Notes: generated by a model from the letters alone, not told the origin. Counted from the first letter of the stretch, positions 10,398 through 23,800 are shown. The stretch: DNA of 64,000 nt from Euptelea pleiosperma (GCA_035048495.1 CM068548.1:14435464-14499463), one strand, 5' to 3'. Numbers and translations are program-made.

Positions 10398-13300
10398 ATG
10401 ATGGAGAAGGAAGAAGGAGATGAGGAATTGCCTAGGGATGCAAAGATCGTGAAGTCACTGCTGAAATCAATGGGCGTGCGAGACTATGAGCCCCGTGTTG
10501 TTCACCAATTCTTGGAGTTGTGGTACCGATATGTTGTTGATGTGTTGACAGATGCCCAGGTGTACTCGGAACACGCTGGTAAGCCTGCCATTGATTGTGA
10601 TGATGTCAAGCTTGCCATACAAACCAAAGTCAACTTAAGCTTTTCGCAACCTCCTCCTCGAGAGGTAATCTGTTCTTAACTAATTCGTTAAATCCCTTAT
10701 TCTTGGTTCTTCTCGTTGAATTTTCTTTGCTCTCCTGACAACTGGTTCCTGATGCAATTTTATGTGGAGTTTTCTTCTCACAATGAAATGAAAGTACAAT
10801 TCTGTGTTAAATCAATCACCTTGTTTAAAAAAAATCTATTCATGCTTCGCATGTTATATTTTGGTATCATTGCTTTTCCAGAAGAAAAATACACATATCT
10901 TGTATTCCTAAATTTCCCTCGAAACTTGGTTTTGTTTTGCTTTGGGTTGGATGAAAATTTGAAAGATTTTTTTCTTTACTAAACTTGAAAGGCATTGAGC
11001 TTCTACAAGGAGATAAGATGTATAAGTTTCCATGAGGTCAAATGTGGGAGGTACGAGCCATCGTTCTAACGGTAGGCCCCAGATCATGAAGTTGTTATTC
11101 TTTCATGGTTCATACACTCTGAGGATTTGCAGTAGTGTTTTCTATTATTGGAAAACCTTCAAGACTTCTTTAGGATTGACTAATATGATTGAAGGTGTCA
11201 GAGTACAAGATGAGGTGGCAGCAGTCTTCTATTGAGTTCATCTAGCAACAACATACTGATAGTGTATCATCGACCATGGTAATTAGTATCATACAGTCTT
11301 GACTAAGACGTCTCATTCTGATATATGAGATTCTAATTCAAGTAATTAAACCTTGTTTTCATAATATACTAGTGGATGGCCTGTGCCCACGGCACTCCCT
11401 GAGAAAGCGTTTGTCAAAATCGGGGGTGTGGCTGAGATTCACTGTCCAGTTGGGGGATAAGATCTCGGCCCTTCTTTATTGAAGCTGATAAGAGGGGGTA
11501 TAAGTGGGGAGACAACCACTGTCACTTGTTATATAGATGTTCTTTTTATAAGACATATATAAACAGCATACTGCATATATATATAACGTTTAGCTTCATT
11601 AAGTGTTAAAAATAGTCTAGCTTAATGTATTTTATGAATTTCTGATAGAAGATGTGGTTAAGAGGGTGATTAGAAGTTCGGGTGCTAAATAAAATTGAAA
11701 TGATGGAGAATCACATCATCAAGGATGTTTGGGAAGCAAGGAATGTGGATGGAGCATTTTGCCGACTTTGGGTTCTGCGGGTGTTGTTATCATGTGGGAT
11801 AAGAAGGTTCTTGAAGTTTCGGAGGAACTTTTAAGCACTTTTTCGGTTTTTGTGCTTTGCAAATCTGTTGAAGATGGGTGTTGCAGGAGTGTACATGCCT
11901 ACTTATAGGACTCTAGAGCTCAATTTTGCCAGGAGTTAGATGATGTGGCTGGGATTTGGGCTTTGCCTTGGTGCATTGGGGCGACTTCAATGTTATTTGT
12001 ATCTCTTATTAGAAAAAGGGAAGGTACGTAATCTCTAGAAGTATGAAGGACTTTAGGGCTTTTGTGAGCAGAAATAACCTTATACACTTGCCGTTGTGTG
12101 GTGAAAAGATCACATCGTCACTTATAAAAAAAAAGTCATATTCTCCAACCTCTAGGATATCCCTACTATGTGCTGGCTCGACAGATTTTTGGTGTCTCCT
12201 AGCTGAGGAGCATTTTCCTTGTGTGTCCCAAATGTCCATTCCTAGGCCGGCTTCAAATCAAACTTTTCTTTTGAATTGTGGGGGGATTAACAGCCATACA
12301 TCTCCTTTTCGCCTCGAGAACACGTGGCTCCAGAAGGCTGTTTTTAAAGTGAAAGTGAGGGAATGGTGGAGGATGATGTCTTTTGAAAGGAGAGCCGGGT
12401 ATGTGTTCGTAGGAAACTAAAAGCTCTTAAGGAGGAAATTGTATCATGGAATAAGGAGGAACTTTGGAGGGTGGACCTGAAGCTGAAGTTTTTGATGGGG
12501 GAGATTTCGATACTAGATAAGAAGGAAGAAGAGGTCCTTTTATCCTTGGTAGAGAGGTGCAGAAGATCCAATCTCTAAGGTGAGTTTCAAAGTATTGTCA
12601 AAATTGAGATAAATATGAAGCAAATATCTAAGTCGGGTGGTTGAAAGAAAGGGATTATAACACCAAAACTTTTCATTGTATGGCTAGAAGAAGAGGGAGT
12701 TATATATCAAGAATCCAAATTGAGGATCATAGGTTGGAAGGTAAAGCGGCTATTAGAGTAGGGGTGTTGGGTTTCTATACGAAGCTTTATTCAAAACCTA
12801 ATCCTTTTAGGCCCACGGTTGATGGATTGCCTTTTAATTGTATATTGGAGGATCAAAGAAGGTGGTTGGAGAGACCGATAGAGTAAAGAGGGAATATTGG
12901 GTACTATAAGATCTATAGAAGGAGATAAAGTACTAGGGTTGGAGGACTTCTCTTTGGCTTTCTACAGTCATTATTGGGATGTGGTGAGTCATGATTTTAT
13001 GATGGTAGTGCTGGAGTTCCATGAGGATGGCTGTTTAGATTATTGTTCCAACAACACTCTAAATGCTTTGATCCCTAAGAAATAAGGCACAAACAACATT
13101 TCAGACTATAAGTCGATCAGCTTGGTGGGTAGCATGTATAAGACTAGTGAATGGCCCGTGCCCACGGCACTCTCCGACAAAAGCGTTTGTAAAAATTGGG
13201 TGCCTTCGGCGCTCAAACGGAATAACAGACTGGGGCGTTACCTCTTTTCCATTATAACGGTTACAACGGATTGTAATGCACAAAGGGAAAAATGGAAAAA

Positions 13301-16300
13301 TATGAAAATTACATAAATAACAAAAAATAACCGTGTTAAAATTTAAAATTCAAATTTTTAATTTTTAATAAATTGAGGTCAAATGAGTGGGAGTAAATGA
13401 ATAAATGAGGGAAATTGAGTGGCTGAAATCTAACCATCCACATTAGATGGATGGATTTGATTTCAACCACTCTTTATCTTATGAAGCAGGACAAGATAAG
13501 AGAACACAACTGAGTTATTTTTTATATGTGTGGGTGGCCCGTTCCTGTAGCACTTTCCGACAAAGTGTTTGTCAAGATCGGGTGTGAGTTAATCTCAGCC
13601 ATTGATGTGAAGTATAGTGGATCTCAGCCACTCATTATTGAAGCCATATAAGGTAAGAGGGGGTGTAAGACAACCACTTTCACTTGTTATATAGATAGCA
13701 GGTAGCCCGTGCCCATGGCACTCTCCAACAAAGCATTTGCCAAAATTGGGTGTGAGTGGCTGAGATCCACTGTTTATTTTGGAGATAAGATCTTGGCCCT
13801 TCTTTGCTGAAACATATTAGAGGGGGTATAAGTGGGGAGACAACTTCCCTGTTTTGTTATATAGATTATAAGACTCCTTATAAAACAAATGTATAAGACT
13901 AACTCTAGATTCCGAGGAGTTCTGGATGCAATTATATCGCCGCCTTCTCAAAGTGTTTTCATGCGGGAGAGACAAATTTTGGATCGATTGCAAATGAGTG
14001 TATTGACACTCGTCGACATTCAAGCTCCCTTGGGGGTGGTATGGAAATTGATATGGAGAAAGCCCACGACAATGTAAATTGGGGGACTACTTGCTCGGTA
14101 GGATGGGTTTTAGGGAGCTATGGAGAGGGTAGATTCGGAGATGCATTTCCTCTATTTGCTTTTCGTTATTGGGTTAATGGTTCTCCTGCAAGGTATTTCA
14201 AGAGTTCGAGGGTTCGTTAGCAAGGGGATCCAATCTTCTTCCTTAAACAAATGATGGAAAAGTTCAGAGAAAAGAGGAAGAATCTCCACATAGTCTTTTA
14301 TTGACCTAGAAAAAACGTATGATAGTTCCTAAAGAGTTAATTTGTTGGGCATTGGGAAGGGAGTCTCAAAGGGTACAATGCCATCATTAACGATATGTGT
14401 GAGGGAGCAGTAACTAGTTTGAGAACAATTGGTGGTGAGACAAGTGGGTTTACGCCCAGGATCGACCTTAACTCCATATCTTTTTGTTTTATATAGAGAT
14501 GAAGTAACTGCTCATATCCAGATGAGGCCCCCTGGTGTATGTTATTTGTAGATAACATAGTTAGATGACGAGAGTAGAAAGAAGAAAGATGTAAAACTAG
14601 AAGAATGCTTTGGAGTTCAAGGGTTTTAAAATAAGTAGAACCAAGGTAAAAGATATGGAATCCAATTTTAGTAGGATGCACATAGAGATGATTCACCAAT
14701 TAAAATTGATGTCCAAGAGATACCCCGAAGTGACCAACGTCGTTACCTTGGATTTATGATTCATAAGTACGGAGAGATTGAAGAAGTTGTTCATAAAATT
14801 AGAATTTGGTGGCTAAAGTGGAGATGTGCTTCCGGAGTGCCATGTGATCAACGCATACCAATCAAACTAAAAGGAAATTCTATAAGACAACAATAAGATT
14901 GGCGATTCTTTATGGTGCAGAATGTTGGGCAATCAAGAAATAGCGTGTTTATAAAATGAGCATAGCCGAGATGGTTGTGTTGAAACATTAGGAAAGATAA
15001 AATTAGAAATGAATACATTTGAGAAAAAAATAAGAGTAGCCCTAATAGGTGACAAAATATGGGAAAGTTGATTGAGATGGTTTGGTCATGTACAATGAAG
15101 ATCAATGATAGCACCAGTGAGGAGGAATGTGCAAGAAAATGGCAAAGAGAAGGCCAAAACAGATATGGGTTGAGGTTTTGAGAAGAGATTTTAAGAAACT
15201 TGACTTAACTGAAGAAAGGGCTTTAGACAGAATTAAATGGAGGAACAAGATTCGTATAACCAACCACTATCATTGGGATAAGGATTATGATGATGATTTT
15301 TTGTGAATCTTTTTCTTTTTTATTTTGATGGGATTGAATTGCAGGCATGCTCCCTTTTTCAATTTTATGGGATTGAAACCTACAACCTGTGAGATTGGTA
15401 TGATTCTTTTTTAAAATATGGTACTAAATTTATTTTTCAAAAAATTTAAGTAACTTCGACGAAATTGTAGAATGAAAAAAAAAAGACAAGGAATTTTTCT
15501 GATTTTTGTTTTTCATACCGTTCCGATTTTGGTCTATCCAGAAATTGAAATTTCAGATATTTCACCAAAATTTAAAACCTTGCAATTGAAGAATGATCTT
15601 TGTTCTAAAGGCTCATTTTTTTATTGCTTAGTTCATATTTCTTGTTATTGTTGAGTTCTTATAGCAATCCTTCAAATAAAAATTTAAATTGGTTGCATTT
15701 TGTTTGATATTAAGTAGCTTTAATTAGAAAATCAGATAGTAAAGGATTGTGATTCAAGTCCTCTAGGATTCCCACTGATGTTTATCTGGACCCAGATACG
15801 TGTCTGAAATGGATAAGAGGTGTCTTTATAAGATAGAGGAGAAGTTAAAACTTATTTTTGTATTCTATGATTCTTTTAATACAATAATTTGCAATAACCT
15901 TATAAATTATCTAGTATCCATAATAGACCCACAATATAGGTAATATTATTTGATTTTATAACATATAAACATCATGTAGTAGATACCTGAACCATAAATA
16001 AGCTCATTTGGATTGTCGCAGCAATTCTAGATCAGATCCATTGAATGGGTTGCTCAACCACTACAGTTGGATGATCATAATGATCCTAGGTTTGTTTAGT
16101 AGTTTATCTTAGTCCTACCCTCTTACATGTGCCACCTGTACTTCTATGCTGTTGGTAAACCATACTTACACTCTACCAACAGTAACCTTTGATTCCTCCT
16201 GTCCCATGTCAAAGAACATATTTGTGTCAAGAGGCTTGCAAGCCAGCAACTGTTGGAAGGCTGTTGTCATCATTTACAAGCCTTGGCCCAACTATTTGGG

Positions 16301-16822
16301 CTGAGCAACATGAATCTTGTTTTGCTAGTCAATTTTATCTAAAACTATTATCTTCTTTCACCACGTATTCATATTTATTCTTACCTCAATCCACCTGAAT
16401 TTTTGGTCTTCCTCTCGCCTTTTTAGAGCATGAGTATGAATATTCTCCATGATTCTCTTCCTGAGTTTTTAGAACTATTTATTAAAGAAATCCACGATTA
16501 CTGGTACCAAGTACTAACATATTCAACTACTCATCAGGTCCTACTTGAGCTGGCTAGAAACAGGAACAAAATCCCACTGCCGAAGTCGATTACAGGGCCT
16601 GGAATCCCACTGCCGCCTGATGAGGACACACTGATTAGCCCAAACTACCAACTTGCAATCCCGAAGAAGCCACCAACCCATGCAGTTGAAGAAACAGAGG
16701 AAGATGAAGAGGGGGCTAATCCAAATCCAAATCCTAATCCTCCCCAAGAACAAAAGACAGACCAGCAGCAACAAACACCCCAGAGGGTATCCTTCCCCCT
16801 TGCGGCAAAACGTCCAAGGTGA
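10398..16822 (+). CDS. TAF9: TFIID subunit TAF9, histone-fold protein
   Basis: TAF9 is a TFIID (and SAGA) subunit whose histone fold pairs with TAF6 in the nucleus. Two coding exons join in phase 0: 10398-10664 (89 codons, donor GAG|GTAATC) and 16538-16822 (acceptor TCATCAG|GTC), giving 183 residues, about the usual plant length. Residues from about 13 to 90 form the histone fold: [16 protein letters not shown], then [26 protein letters not shown] and DDVKLAIQ. Exon 2 continues with [28 protein letters not shown] and [11 protein letters not shown], then an acidic and Gln/Asn/Pro-rich linker and the plant C-terminus [13 protein letters not shown]. Two ATGs stand in tandem (10398, 10401); either could start. 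The 5873-bp intron is unusually long and filled with LINE and Helitron sequence. The gene converges on RSH. Confidence 0.95.
11369..11537 (-). mobile_element. Short non-autonomous Helitron in the TAF9 intron
   Basis: 169 bp. Read on the minus strand it begins TCTATATAACAAGTG and ends in CTAG, preceded by the hairpin GTGCC-GTG-GGCAC about 10 bases before the end, and it sits between A and T. TC start, CTRR end, subterminal GC hairpin and an AT target are the Helitron hallmarks. Related copies lie at 13144-13865, 37189-37348 and 39739-40159. Confidence 0.7.
11690..14235 (+). pseudogene. Degraded L1-type LINE ORF2 in the TAF9 intron
   Basis: Fragments in several frames align in order with ORF2 of the L1 element at 18004-24636. 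They are an endonuclease part near 11740-12240 (the segment after 12043 parallels the MQEFSDFV... segment at 21329), a linker ([11 protein letters not shown] near 12650, compare KEGDRNTKFFH), the start of the reverse transcriptase near 12900-13135 ([19 protein letters not shown]) and, beyond a Helitron insertion, a further RT part near 13890-14215 ([17 protein letters not shown]). There are many stops and indels, and no RT active-site block remains intact. It is same-sense with TAF9 and clearly older than the 18-kb element. Confidence 0.8.
13144..13865 (-). mobile_element. Array of three Helitron copies inside the dead LINE
   Basis: Three related minus-strand copies lie head to tail: about 13144-13527, 13529-13695 and 13697-13865. 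Each has the GGCCCGTGCCCACGGCAC-type hairpin end on the left; the last two end with TTATATAGA on the right. The first copy is the longer form also seen at 39739-40159. They interrupt the reverse-transcriptase region of the LINE, which resumes after 13888. A 13-base string ATGTATAAGACTA occurs on both sides (13134 and 13888), showing where the LINE was split. Confidence 0.7.
14248..15305 (+). pseudogene. RTE-clade LINE remnant (reverse transcriptase to 3' end)
   Basis: Starts with a reverse transcriptase piece resembling RTE elements ([20 protein letters not shown], then a region like [20 protein letters not shown] and [10 protein letters not shown]). It passes through the C-terminal block recognisable as the degraded YGAECWAIK...RWFGHVQRR...APVRR region, and ends in an ATGATGATTTTTT tail. 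Many stops and frameshifts are present. It abuts the L1-like remnant at 14235, so two LINE types are stacked in the TAF9 intron. Confidence 0.75.
16262..16345 (-). repeat. Degenerate RTE/SINE tail close to TAF9 exon 2
   Basis: CATCATTTACAAGCC...CCCAACTATTTGGGCTGAGCAACATGAATC is a diverged form of the RTE-tail block seen at 3170-3440 and 5858-5975. It ends roughly 190 bp before the exon 2 acceptor at 16538. Confidence 0.5.
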
Positions 16823-17414
16823 TAGCTTTCCACTAATGTGAATATGGGATCTATTTGTAAACTCTTATGTAAAACACTCGATGAAACTGCACCCTGGAGG
16901 CCAGTTAAAAGAGGAAATTGAGAACGCTATATTTGTTTCATGAACATTGCCAAGCTATTTGCTACTCTTTAACTCTTTATTATAAGAACTTTTCTACTTG
17001 TTCAGAGAGACTTGCTAGTCGTTCATGTTTATAATATGAGTAAATATCAGGTTACGAGCGACAACTGCCCGAATGGTCCACCCATATATTTTGTCTGTAT
17101 TTTATGTGGTCACAACTACAACTTGGAGCCACGGTTTTCTTGGTCTTCAAGCTTACCAAATATGACCTCGTATAATATCAGTAGTCGTTGGCTGTTACTG
17201 GACCTTGACTCTCGATGTGGATGTTTCTTAGATTCGTGGATAGACTCAATCATAAGAACCCCTTATTTCTTGACCACACGGTCTTTAGTACTTGAAACTT
17301 GGCCTGACCTATAGGTTGCTCTTCCAGGACAAGCGTCCCAAGAAATTTTTTTGAAGCAATTGAAAGGTAGATCTTAATAAAGAAAGTGCTCCATAATACA
17401 ATTTCGGTTTGATC

Positions 17415-17650
17415 CTCGAGATAATAGAACTACTCCCACGAAGGTGAAAGTTGAAGAGCTGGAAACACATGGGAAACACTTTATTTTCATGCTATCCTAC
17501 AAAGACCACGTAACAAGAGGGAAGAACTGGACCGCTCTCTGCGGTTTGATCCTTGAGATTATAGCAACTTCCACTAAGGTGAAAGTTGAAGAGCTGGAAA
17601 CACATGGGAAACAGTTTATTTTTCATGCTATCCTACAAAGACCACGTTCT
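17415..17650. repeat. 135-bp tandem duplication
   Basis: Two near-identical units: TTTGATCC...AAGGTGAAAGTTGAAGAGCT...CACATGGGAAACA...CTATCCTACAAAGACCACG occurs at about 17409 and again 135 bp later. The open frame through both units (17444-17698) only reflects the duplication; I see no protein family. Confidence 0.85.
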
Positions 17651-17986
17651 CAACCAGCTTCGCAACCTGTTAAAGGGCATAAATTCAGCGTCATTTAATT
17701 GCTGAAAGTACCCGGTCTATTTTTCCAAATGACTCCCCCCAACCAATTTCAAATCCATTTATGCGATGTGAGATCAACAAACCATAACGGAAACAGAGCA
17801 GTATGAACACCACTGCATAGTTACATCACATTTATGTATATGTATGTAGCCTGTAACATTTGTGTTGGATGGGAGTGCGGGCTCAGTCGGATGCAAAAGA
17901 TGGCATTTGAGGAAAATAAGCCTCCTTTGGTCCTTGTTGAATCCAGTTAGTCATTGCTTCTTCATTCTGGAATCATAATGGTTGCT

Positions 17987-18003
17987 ATGTACAAATACAT
18001 TTA
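17987..18003 (+). repeat. Target-site duplication, left copy
   Basis: ATGTACAAATACATTTA, identical to 24637-24653 at the other end of the L1 element. The first A may instead belong to the poly(A) tail on the right side. Confidence 0.9.
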
Positions 18004-18159
18004 ATGTTGTGCTTGTGCATTGCATGCATCTCATAAACTCCGTATAATGGAATTTTCGAGTTCTAAATCGAAGCTTGACTTGTAGAGGATACTAGGAATC
18101 AATGACCCTTAAAAGAAAGCTAGTTGTCACAAAGATTCTGATAGATAAGGGAAGATGCT

Positions 18160-20867
18160 GTGACCATGAAGAAGACTCTGATAATCGAAACCAAAACCTT
18201 TGACCTAGAGGAAATCTCTGTGAGAAATCGCCCGTTTGTGAAGCTCATCGAAAGGGGTAGAGGATTCACCAAAGCTATTTTCCTGAGCGACAGTGGAGTC
18301 AGTTGGTTCAGTCAGGTGTTAGAGGAACTATGCTCGGGTAAAGATAGAAGTAACTTCGTCAGAAAGCTTCACGATAATGGTAGAACTTGGGTGGCAATTC
18401 GCGGAGCGAATCACAGGGGGGTCTTCTTGAAAGTTACGGAGTTCTTTGGAACCTCCTCCTCTTCCACTATTATCATTCCGGAAGGCTCTAGCAAGGATGG
18501 GTTGAGGAATCTTGTTTATGTTACCAACAGGTTTTTCCTGGGAACCCCTAAGCAACTACAAAGGGTCGACGGTGGTAGAAAAGATGGTTCTCGGTCGTAC
18601 TAAGGAAAGGCACCTATGGGAGAGGTCCAGGCGAAGGTGGAACAGATCGGAGGAGACCCTTGCATTATCACGGACTACAACTCCGCATCTAGCTCCTTTG
18701 GGGCATGGAGTACGGCGGTGGTGTGCGACGCAATGGGCATGGATCTATCTCCGGCTCAAGTCAAAGGAACTATACTTCGTCATCTCAGACCTCATGGCGT
18801 AAACGACGTTTTCGAGTTCGAGAATGGGAGATTTGCTCTTCTGGCGAAGGAGGAGGAGGACGTCAAGAAGATTTGTGACAGTGATGGACAATGGAGTTGT
18901 AAGTCTTCACCGGTGGTGGCCTTCTGTCCATACATTCCTCTGTGAGTCGCTAATCAGAGAGCGGTGGCTGGTTCTGAAGGGGATACCGTTCCATTTGCAC
19001 AACGAGAATATTCTCGCGACTTTAGGCGATATTTGTGGGGGGTTCCTCGCTCCCGACGACAGAGGACTTCGATTAGATAACCTGAACTCCGTTCGACTGA
19101 AAGTTGCAGATGTGGGATTGAAGCGCATCCCCAGGGTGATCCAGATTAGGGACAGGGGAGTCGTTTTTCCGGTGATAGTTGAAATCGAAGAACCCTTTAG
19201 CTCTACGATGTCCTTGGAGCCATGCAAAGATATCTTCCAGCCGATCATCCCTGTTGTCGACGAGGTAGCAGGGTCGCGAGGTCCAGGTGGCAGAACTTGG
19301 CTTGACAAGGAGAAAGGGGTGTCGGGGTCTCGGACAGGTGGAGCTTTTGGAACCTATGTGGAAGGGGTGGACCACATGAGGAATTCCAGGTGGGAGAGGG
19401 TAGACCAAGCTAAAGGTCAGCCGAGGAATTCGAATTACCCGCTTTTAAGCAGGGAGTACAACTCACAGCAGGGGGGAGGACAGGTGTCGATTGTCAATCG
19501 TTTTAAGCTACTGGAAGCTAAGCCGATAGCTGGGGAAGATAGACCTGAGGTCAATCACGTGGCTGAAATTGGCAGGGCCGAAGAACCAAGGCATCAATCC
19601 CCTCTCGACAGCACCGAACAGGTGTCGACTATCCCAAGGACAGGAGTCGACTTGTATAGGGAGAGCAGGTCCCCGACTAGACAGAAGAGAATCGTACTCA
19701 GATGACGGACCTAACGGAGAGCCGGCACGTAGAGAGCATCGAAGGCAAGAGCAAATCGAGACACGTCTCTCTCTGAATCCTACGGTTGACAGTGGCGGAG
19801 ACAAGTTCAAGGGGAAGCAACTTATCAAACCCGATACGCCTGGTATCAGAACCGTTGTTTCAGCGATCAGCTCGTCTGGGAAAGATCGCGATACAGCGGC
19901 GATACACCATAACGCCTCTTGTTCCTAGTACTCCTGCCCAGGGGCCTGCCCCCAATTGACCATGTATGCCCAGGCAGAAGAAAGAGAATCACTCCCTCCC
20001 TTCGTTTCTTCAAATCCAAATCCCCTCCGTCCGAGGGAGGCGATGCTAACCAGAAGTGTACCTTTGATGTCCGAAGCTCCATGAGGTATGTATCGAAACC
20101 TATTTGAAGACCCACCCCTACCCTCCTCTCACTTATCGGGCCTCCATCGGGAAGCTGCGGACTTTTCAGCGGTGGTGGATATTCTGGGTGACGGTAGACT
20201 GGTGGATTATGGCCCATCGGAGGCACCCTCTTGTGATTGTAGCAAGGATGGAGTTGAGACGGACTCAGATGTCAGCAGGGACGAGGTTACCTCTGAATCT
20301 GAGGGAGGGGTGTCGACGATGTCTGTGTTGTCGGCGGAAGGCCTCGACGCACAAGATCCTAAGTTGAAGTCACCAAGAAAGGGGGAAGACATGCTATTTA
20401 CGCCGAAATCGTACTCGACCAAGAATTTCATAGCTGAGAATACAGAATCAGACGGGAAGGGGGAATGGTCAACAGGAAGGTATGTGCGCTTCAACAAAGC
20501 CATAGGGGTGACATTTGATGACAAGGACGAACAGATTCGGAGATTATTCAATAACTCAGAAGACGTAGGCAATAGGGTTTTAAGCCCAGGGAAGCCAGTC
20601 ATGCAGAAGAGTACTGAGCAAGAGAATTGTCACCCCAATTCCAGAGGGGCAGAGGAGGGGTCGAGCGTTTACAATTGTAGACCCATGGAGAACTTAGGGG
20701 AAGACAGAGGACCGGAAGGAGATGAACCTGAGGGCAGAAGAAAGGGGAAGCAGAAGAGCAAAGTAAACAAGGAACTAAACAAGCTTGTTAGTAACATCAA
20801 CTACGATGGCAGGACTCAGGAGAAGAGAAGCAGCAGGAAGACCAGGGTCCATATTCTGTGCAAATGA
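18160..20867 (+). pseudogene. LINE ORF1 (nucleic-acid-binding, DUF4283-like), frameshifted
   Basis: Starts at ATG 18160 (MTMKKTLIIETKTFDLEEI), the usual N-terminus of plant L1 ORF1, but stops at 18601. Coding character continues in other frames: 18616-18945, then 18824-19705 with the DUF4283-like block RWLVLKGIPFHLHNENIL and VRLKVADVGLKRIP, then a Ser/Gly/charged linker, and 20088-20867, a hydrophilic tail rich in Lys, Asp and Glu. At least three frame changes are needed, so the gene is dead. ORF1 proteins bind the LINE RNA and are needed for retrotransposition. The last frame overlaps the start of ORF2 by about 10 bases. Confidence 0.8.
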
Positions 20868-23800
20868 AGGTCAAGATTCTCTCTTGGAACGTGAAGGGTC
20901 TAGGAAGCCAGGACAAGAGGAAACTGGATTTGATTGTCATCCAGGAAACTAAGATGGCTATTATGAAGAACATGGTGGTTGAAGAGGTTTGTGGGAGCAA
21001 AGAGTTCAGCTGGAAAGCCATTCCAACCTTGGGGTCAGCCAGGGGGGTGCTGGTAGCTTGGGACAGTGGTGTTCTGAAGGTGGATGATGTGAAGGTGGGA
21101 TTGTTCTCTCTATCTCTTCTTTGCAATAGTCACGAAGATGGGTTCCAATGGGTTTTCTCCAGGGTTTACGGTCCTTCTGACATTCAGTCGCGATCCCAGC
21201 TTTGGGAAGAGTTAGAAGGGGTGCAGGGAACCTAGAATCTCCCATGGTGTATCGGGGGGGGGGGATTTCAATGTTATTAGATTCTCCCACGAGAAGAAGG
21301 GGGGAGAGGTAGTAGAATCACGCTGAGTATGCAAGAGTTCTCAGATTTTGTGGATAGGAACGAGTTGATGGACCTCCCGCTATCTGGAGCTACATACACT
21401 TGGTCTAATCTTCGAGAGGACCCTATCATTTGCAGATTGGATAGATTCTTGGTGTCTAGGAGTTGGGAAGTGCACTTCGTGGATGCATTACAATTGGCTA
21501 TCCCTCATCCAGCTTCGGACCACTATCCTCTTATCCTCTCTAGCGGAGCAGAGACTTGGAGAGCATCCCCCTTTCGATTCGAGCTGATGTGGTTCTAGGA
21601 GCCTTCTTTCATGAAGGAAGTGGAACATCGCTGGAACTCCTCCTCATTCACTGGGACAGTAGGTTTCATCTTTTGGAAGAAAATCAATGCTCTTAAGAAG
21701 CATCTTAAGGTGTGGAACGCGGAGGTAGTTGGCCACATTGGGAAGAAGATGGGGGAGCTATCCACAGAAATAGCTAGGCTCAACTCCAAAGAAGAAACAG
21801 AGGGCCTTTCCAGAGATGAGTTCTATAGGAGGACGGAGATGAAGAAGAATTACCTTTCCTTATCGCGCCAGGAGAGATCAGTTAGAAGTAGAAGTCGAGA
21901 GTGCAATGGCTCAAGGAGGGTGACAGGAATACGAAGTTCTTCCACAGCATCGCTAATGCCAGAAGGAGAAACAATAACATATCTCACTTGTTGGTGGCAG
22001 GAGCTCTGTTAGAAGACGAAGAGAGTATGAGGAATGTTGTCTCATTCTACTATGATCTGTATTCTGAAAATGTCACAACTAGACCGAAATTGGATGGGGT
22101 GGCTTTCAACCAGATCGAGGTAAGCCAGAGTAGGTGGTTAGAAAATTAGATTGAAGAGAAGGAAGTATTGGAGGCCATTAAGTCGTTGGGGGAAGACAAA
22201 GCTCCAAGACCTGATGGTTTTTCCTTGGCATTCTTTTCCACATGTTGGCCCATAGTGGGCACAGATTTCATGAAAGTAGTGGAGGAATTTTATAAGGAGT
22301 CGTGGTTAGACTGGAGGGCCAATACCACTTTTATAGCTCTTATCCCCAAAAAAGATGGCGCTGAATCTCTTGCAGATTTCTGTCCCATTAGCTTGATCGG
22401 GAGCATGTACAAGATCATAGCCAAAGTCTTGGCCACTAGACTGAGGGAGGTGATGGGTCAAATTATTTCGTCTTTTCAAGGGGCATTTGTAAGAGGTCGC
22501 CAGATTATGGATGGTATTCTCATAGCCAATGAAGTTATTGATTCCAGAATTAGAAGGGGCAGCCCGGGCATCATTTGTAAGGTAGACATGGAAAAGGCTT
22601 ATGACCACGTGAGCTGGTCCTTCCTAGATTACATGTTAGGACGTCTAGGATTTGGGGACAAATGGAGGAGATGGATTCGCACGTGCATATCCACAGCCAG
22701 GTTTTCTGTTTCGGTCAATGGAGATCCAGCCGGATTCTTCAGCAGCTCTAGGGGGCTTCGTCAAGGGGACCCCCTATCCCCATATCTTTTTCTCATAGTG
22801 GTGGAAGGATTAAGTCGTTTGGCTTCCAAATCGATAGACGAAGGGCTGCTGTGTGGTTTCAAAGTGGGGGAGGAGAGTCTAGTCATCTCTCATTTACAGT
22901 TTGCAGATGACACCATTTTCTTTATGGAGGCTTCTATCGAGCAAGCTCAGGTCTTAAAGGGGTGCTGAGATGCTTTGAAGTAGTTTCAGGACTGCGGATT
23001 AACCTATCCAAAAGCGAAGTCTTTGGAATAGGCGATGTGGTTTGTCTGGATGAGATCGCAACTTGCTTGGCTTGCAAGAAATGCAAGCTCCCTACGACAT
23101 ACCTCGGTCTCCCGCTTGGAGCTCATAGCAGATCGAAGAGAATTTGGGATCTGTTATCGAACGTATCCAGGGGAGATTGGCATCATGGAAGAAGAGACTC
23201 CTATCCAAAGGAGGTAGACTTACCCTCGTCAAGAGCACCCTTTCGAGTATGCCCATATATTTCATGTCAATGTTCGTGATTCCTAAGGGAGTGGCCAAGG
23301 AGATTGACAAACTCATTAGGAACTTCCTTTGGGACGACAAAGAAGATAGTCACAAGTTCCATTTGGTGAGCTGGGAAGGTGTTTGCAAACCCAAGAAAGA
23401 AGGGGGCCTGGGAGTTCGTCTCACCTACTTGATGAACAAAGCTCTGATCGGGAAGTGGCACTATCGCTTCGGGGAGGAGAGGGAGAGTCTATGGAGAAGC
23501 ATCATCTCGGCTTACCAGGGCTCCGAGAACCATTGGTGGGGCAGCGCAACGCCGTCTACCATGTACGGAGTTGGAGTTTGGAAAGGCTTCTCCAAGATGA
23601 GTCTCGTAATTAAGAATGGGAGCAGATTCAAAGTGGGGATTGGAAATCAGGTTAGATTCTGGGAAGACAACTGGTGTGGGGATTCTCCCCTAGCCGAATC
23701 CTTCCCATCCATTTACACCTTGTCCGATAGGAAAGGCACCTTGATCAACGAGTTGGCCCTTAGAGAGAACGGCCTTATCTCATGGGATTTGGGTATTAGG

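Larger units (their letters stand above)
16823..18003. other. TAF9 3' flank, up to the LINE insertion
   Basis: Contains the likely TAF9 3' UTR (first 150-200 bp, AT-rich) and then non-coding sequence, including the 135-bp tandem duplication listed separately. Open frames here are short and show no recognisable protein. The region ends with the left copy of the LINE target-site duplication. Confidence 0.6.

Noticed and set aside
12043..12420. 125-codon open frame in the TAF9 intron
   Set aside because: It is a surviving piece of the dead LINE endonuclease region, not a gene.
17012..17314. 100-codon open frame downstream of TAF9
   Set aside because: No family resemblance, codon use looks random, and it lies in the AT-rich 3' flank.
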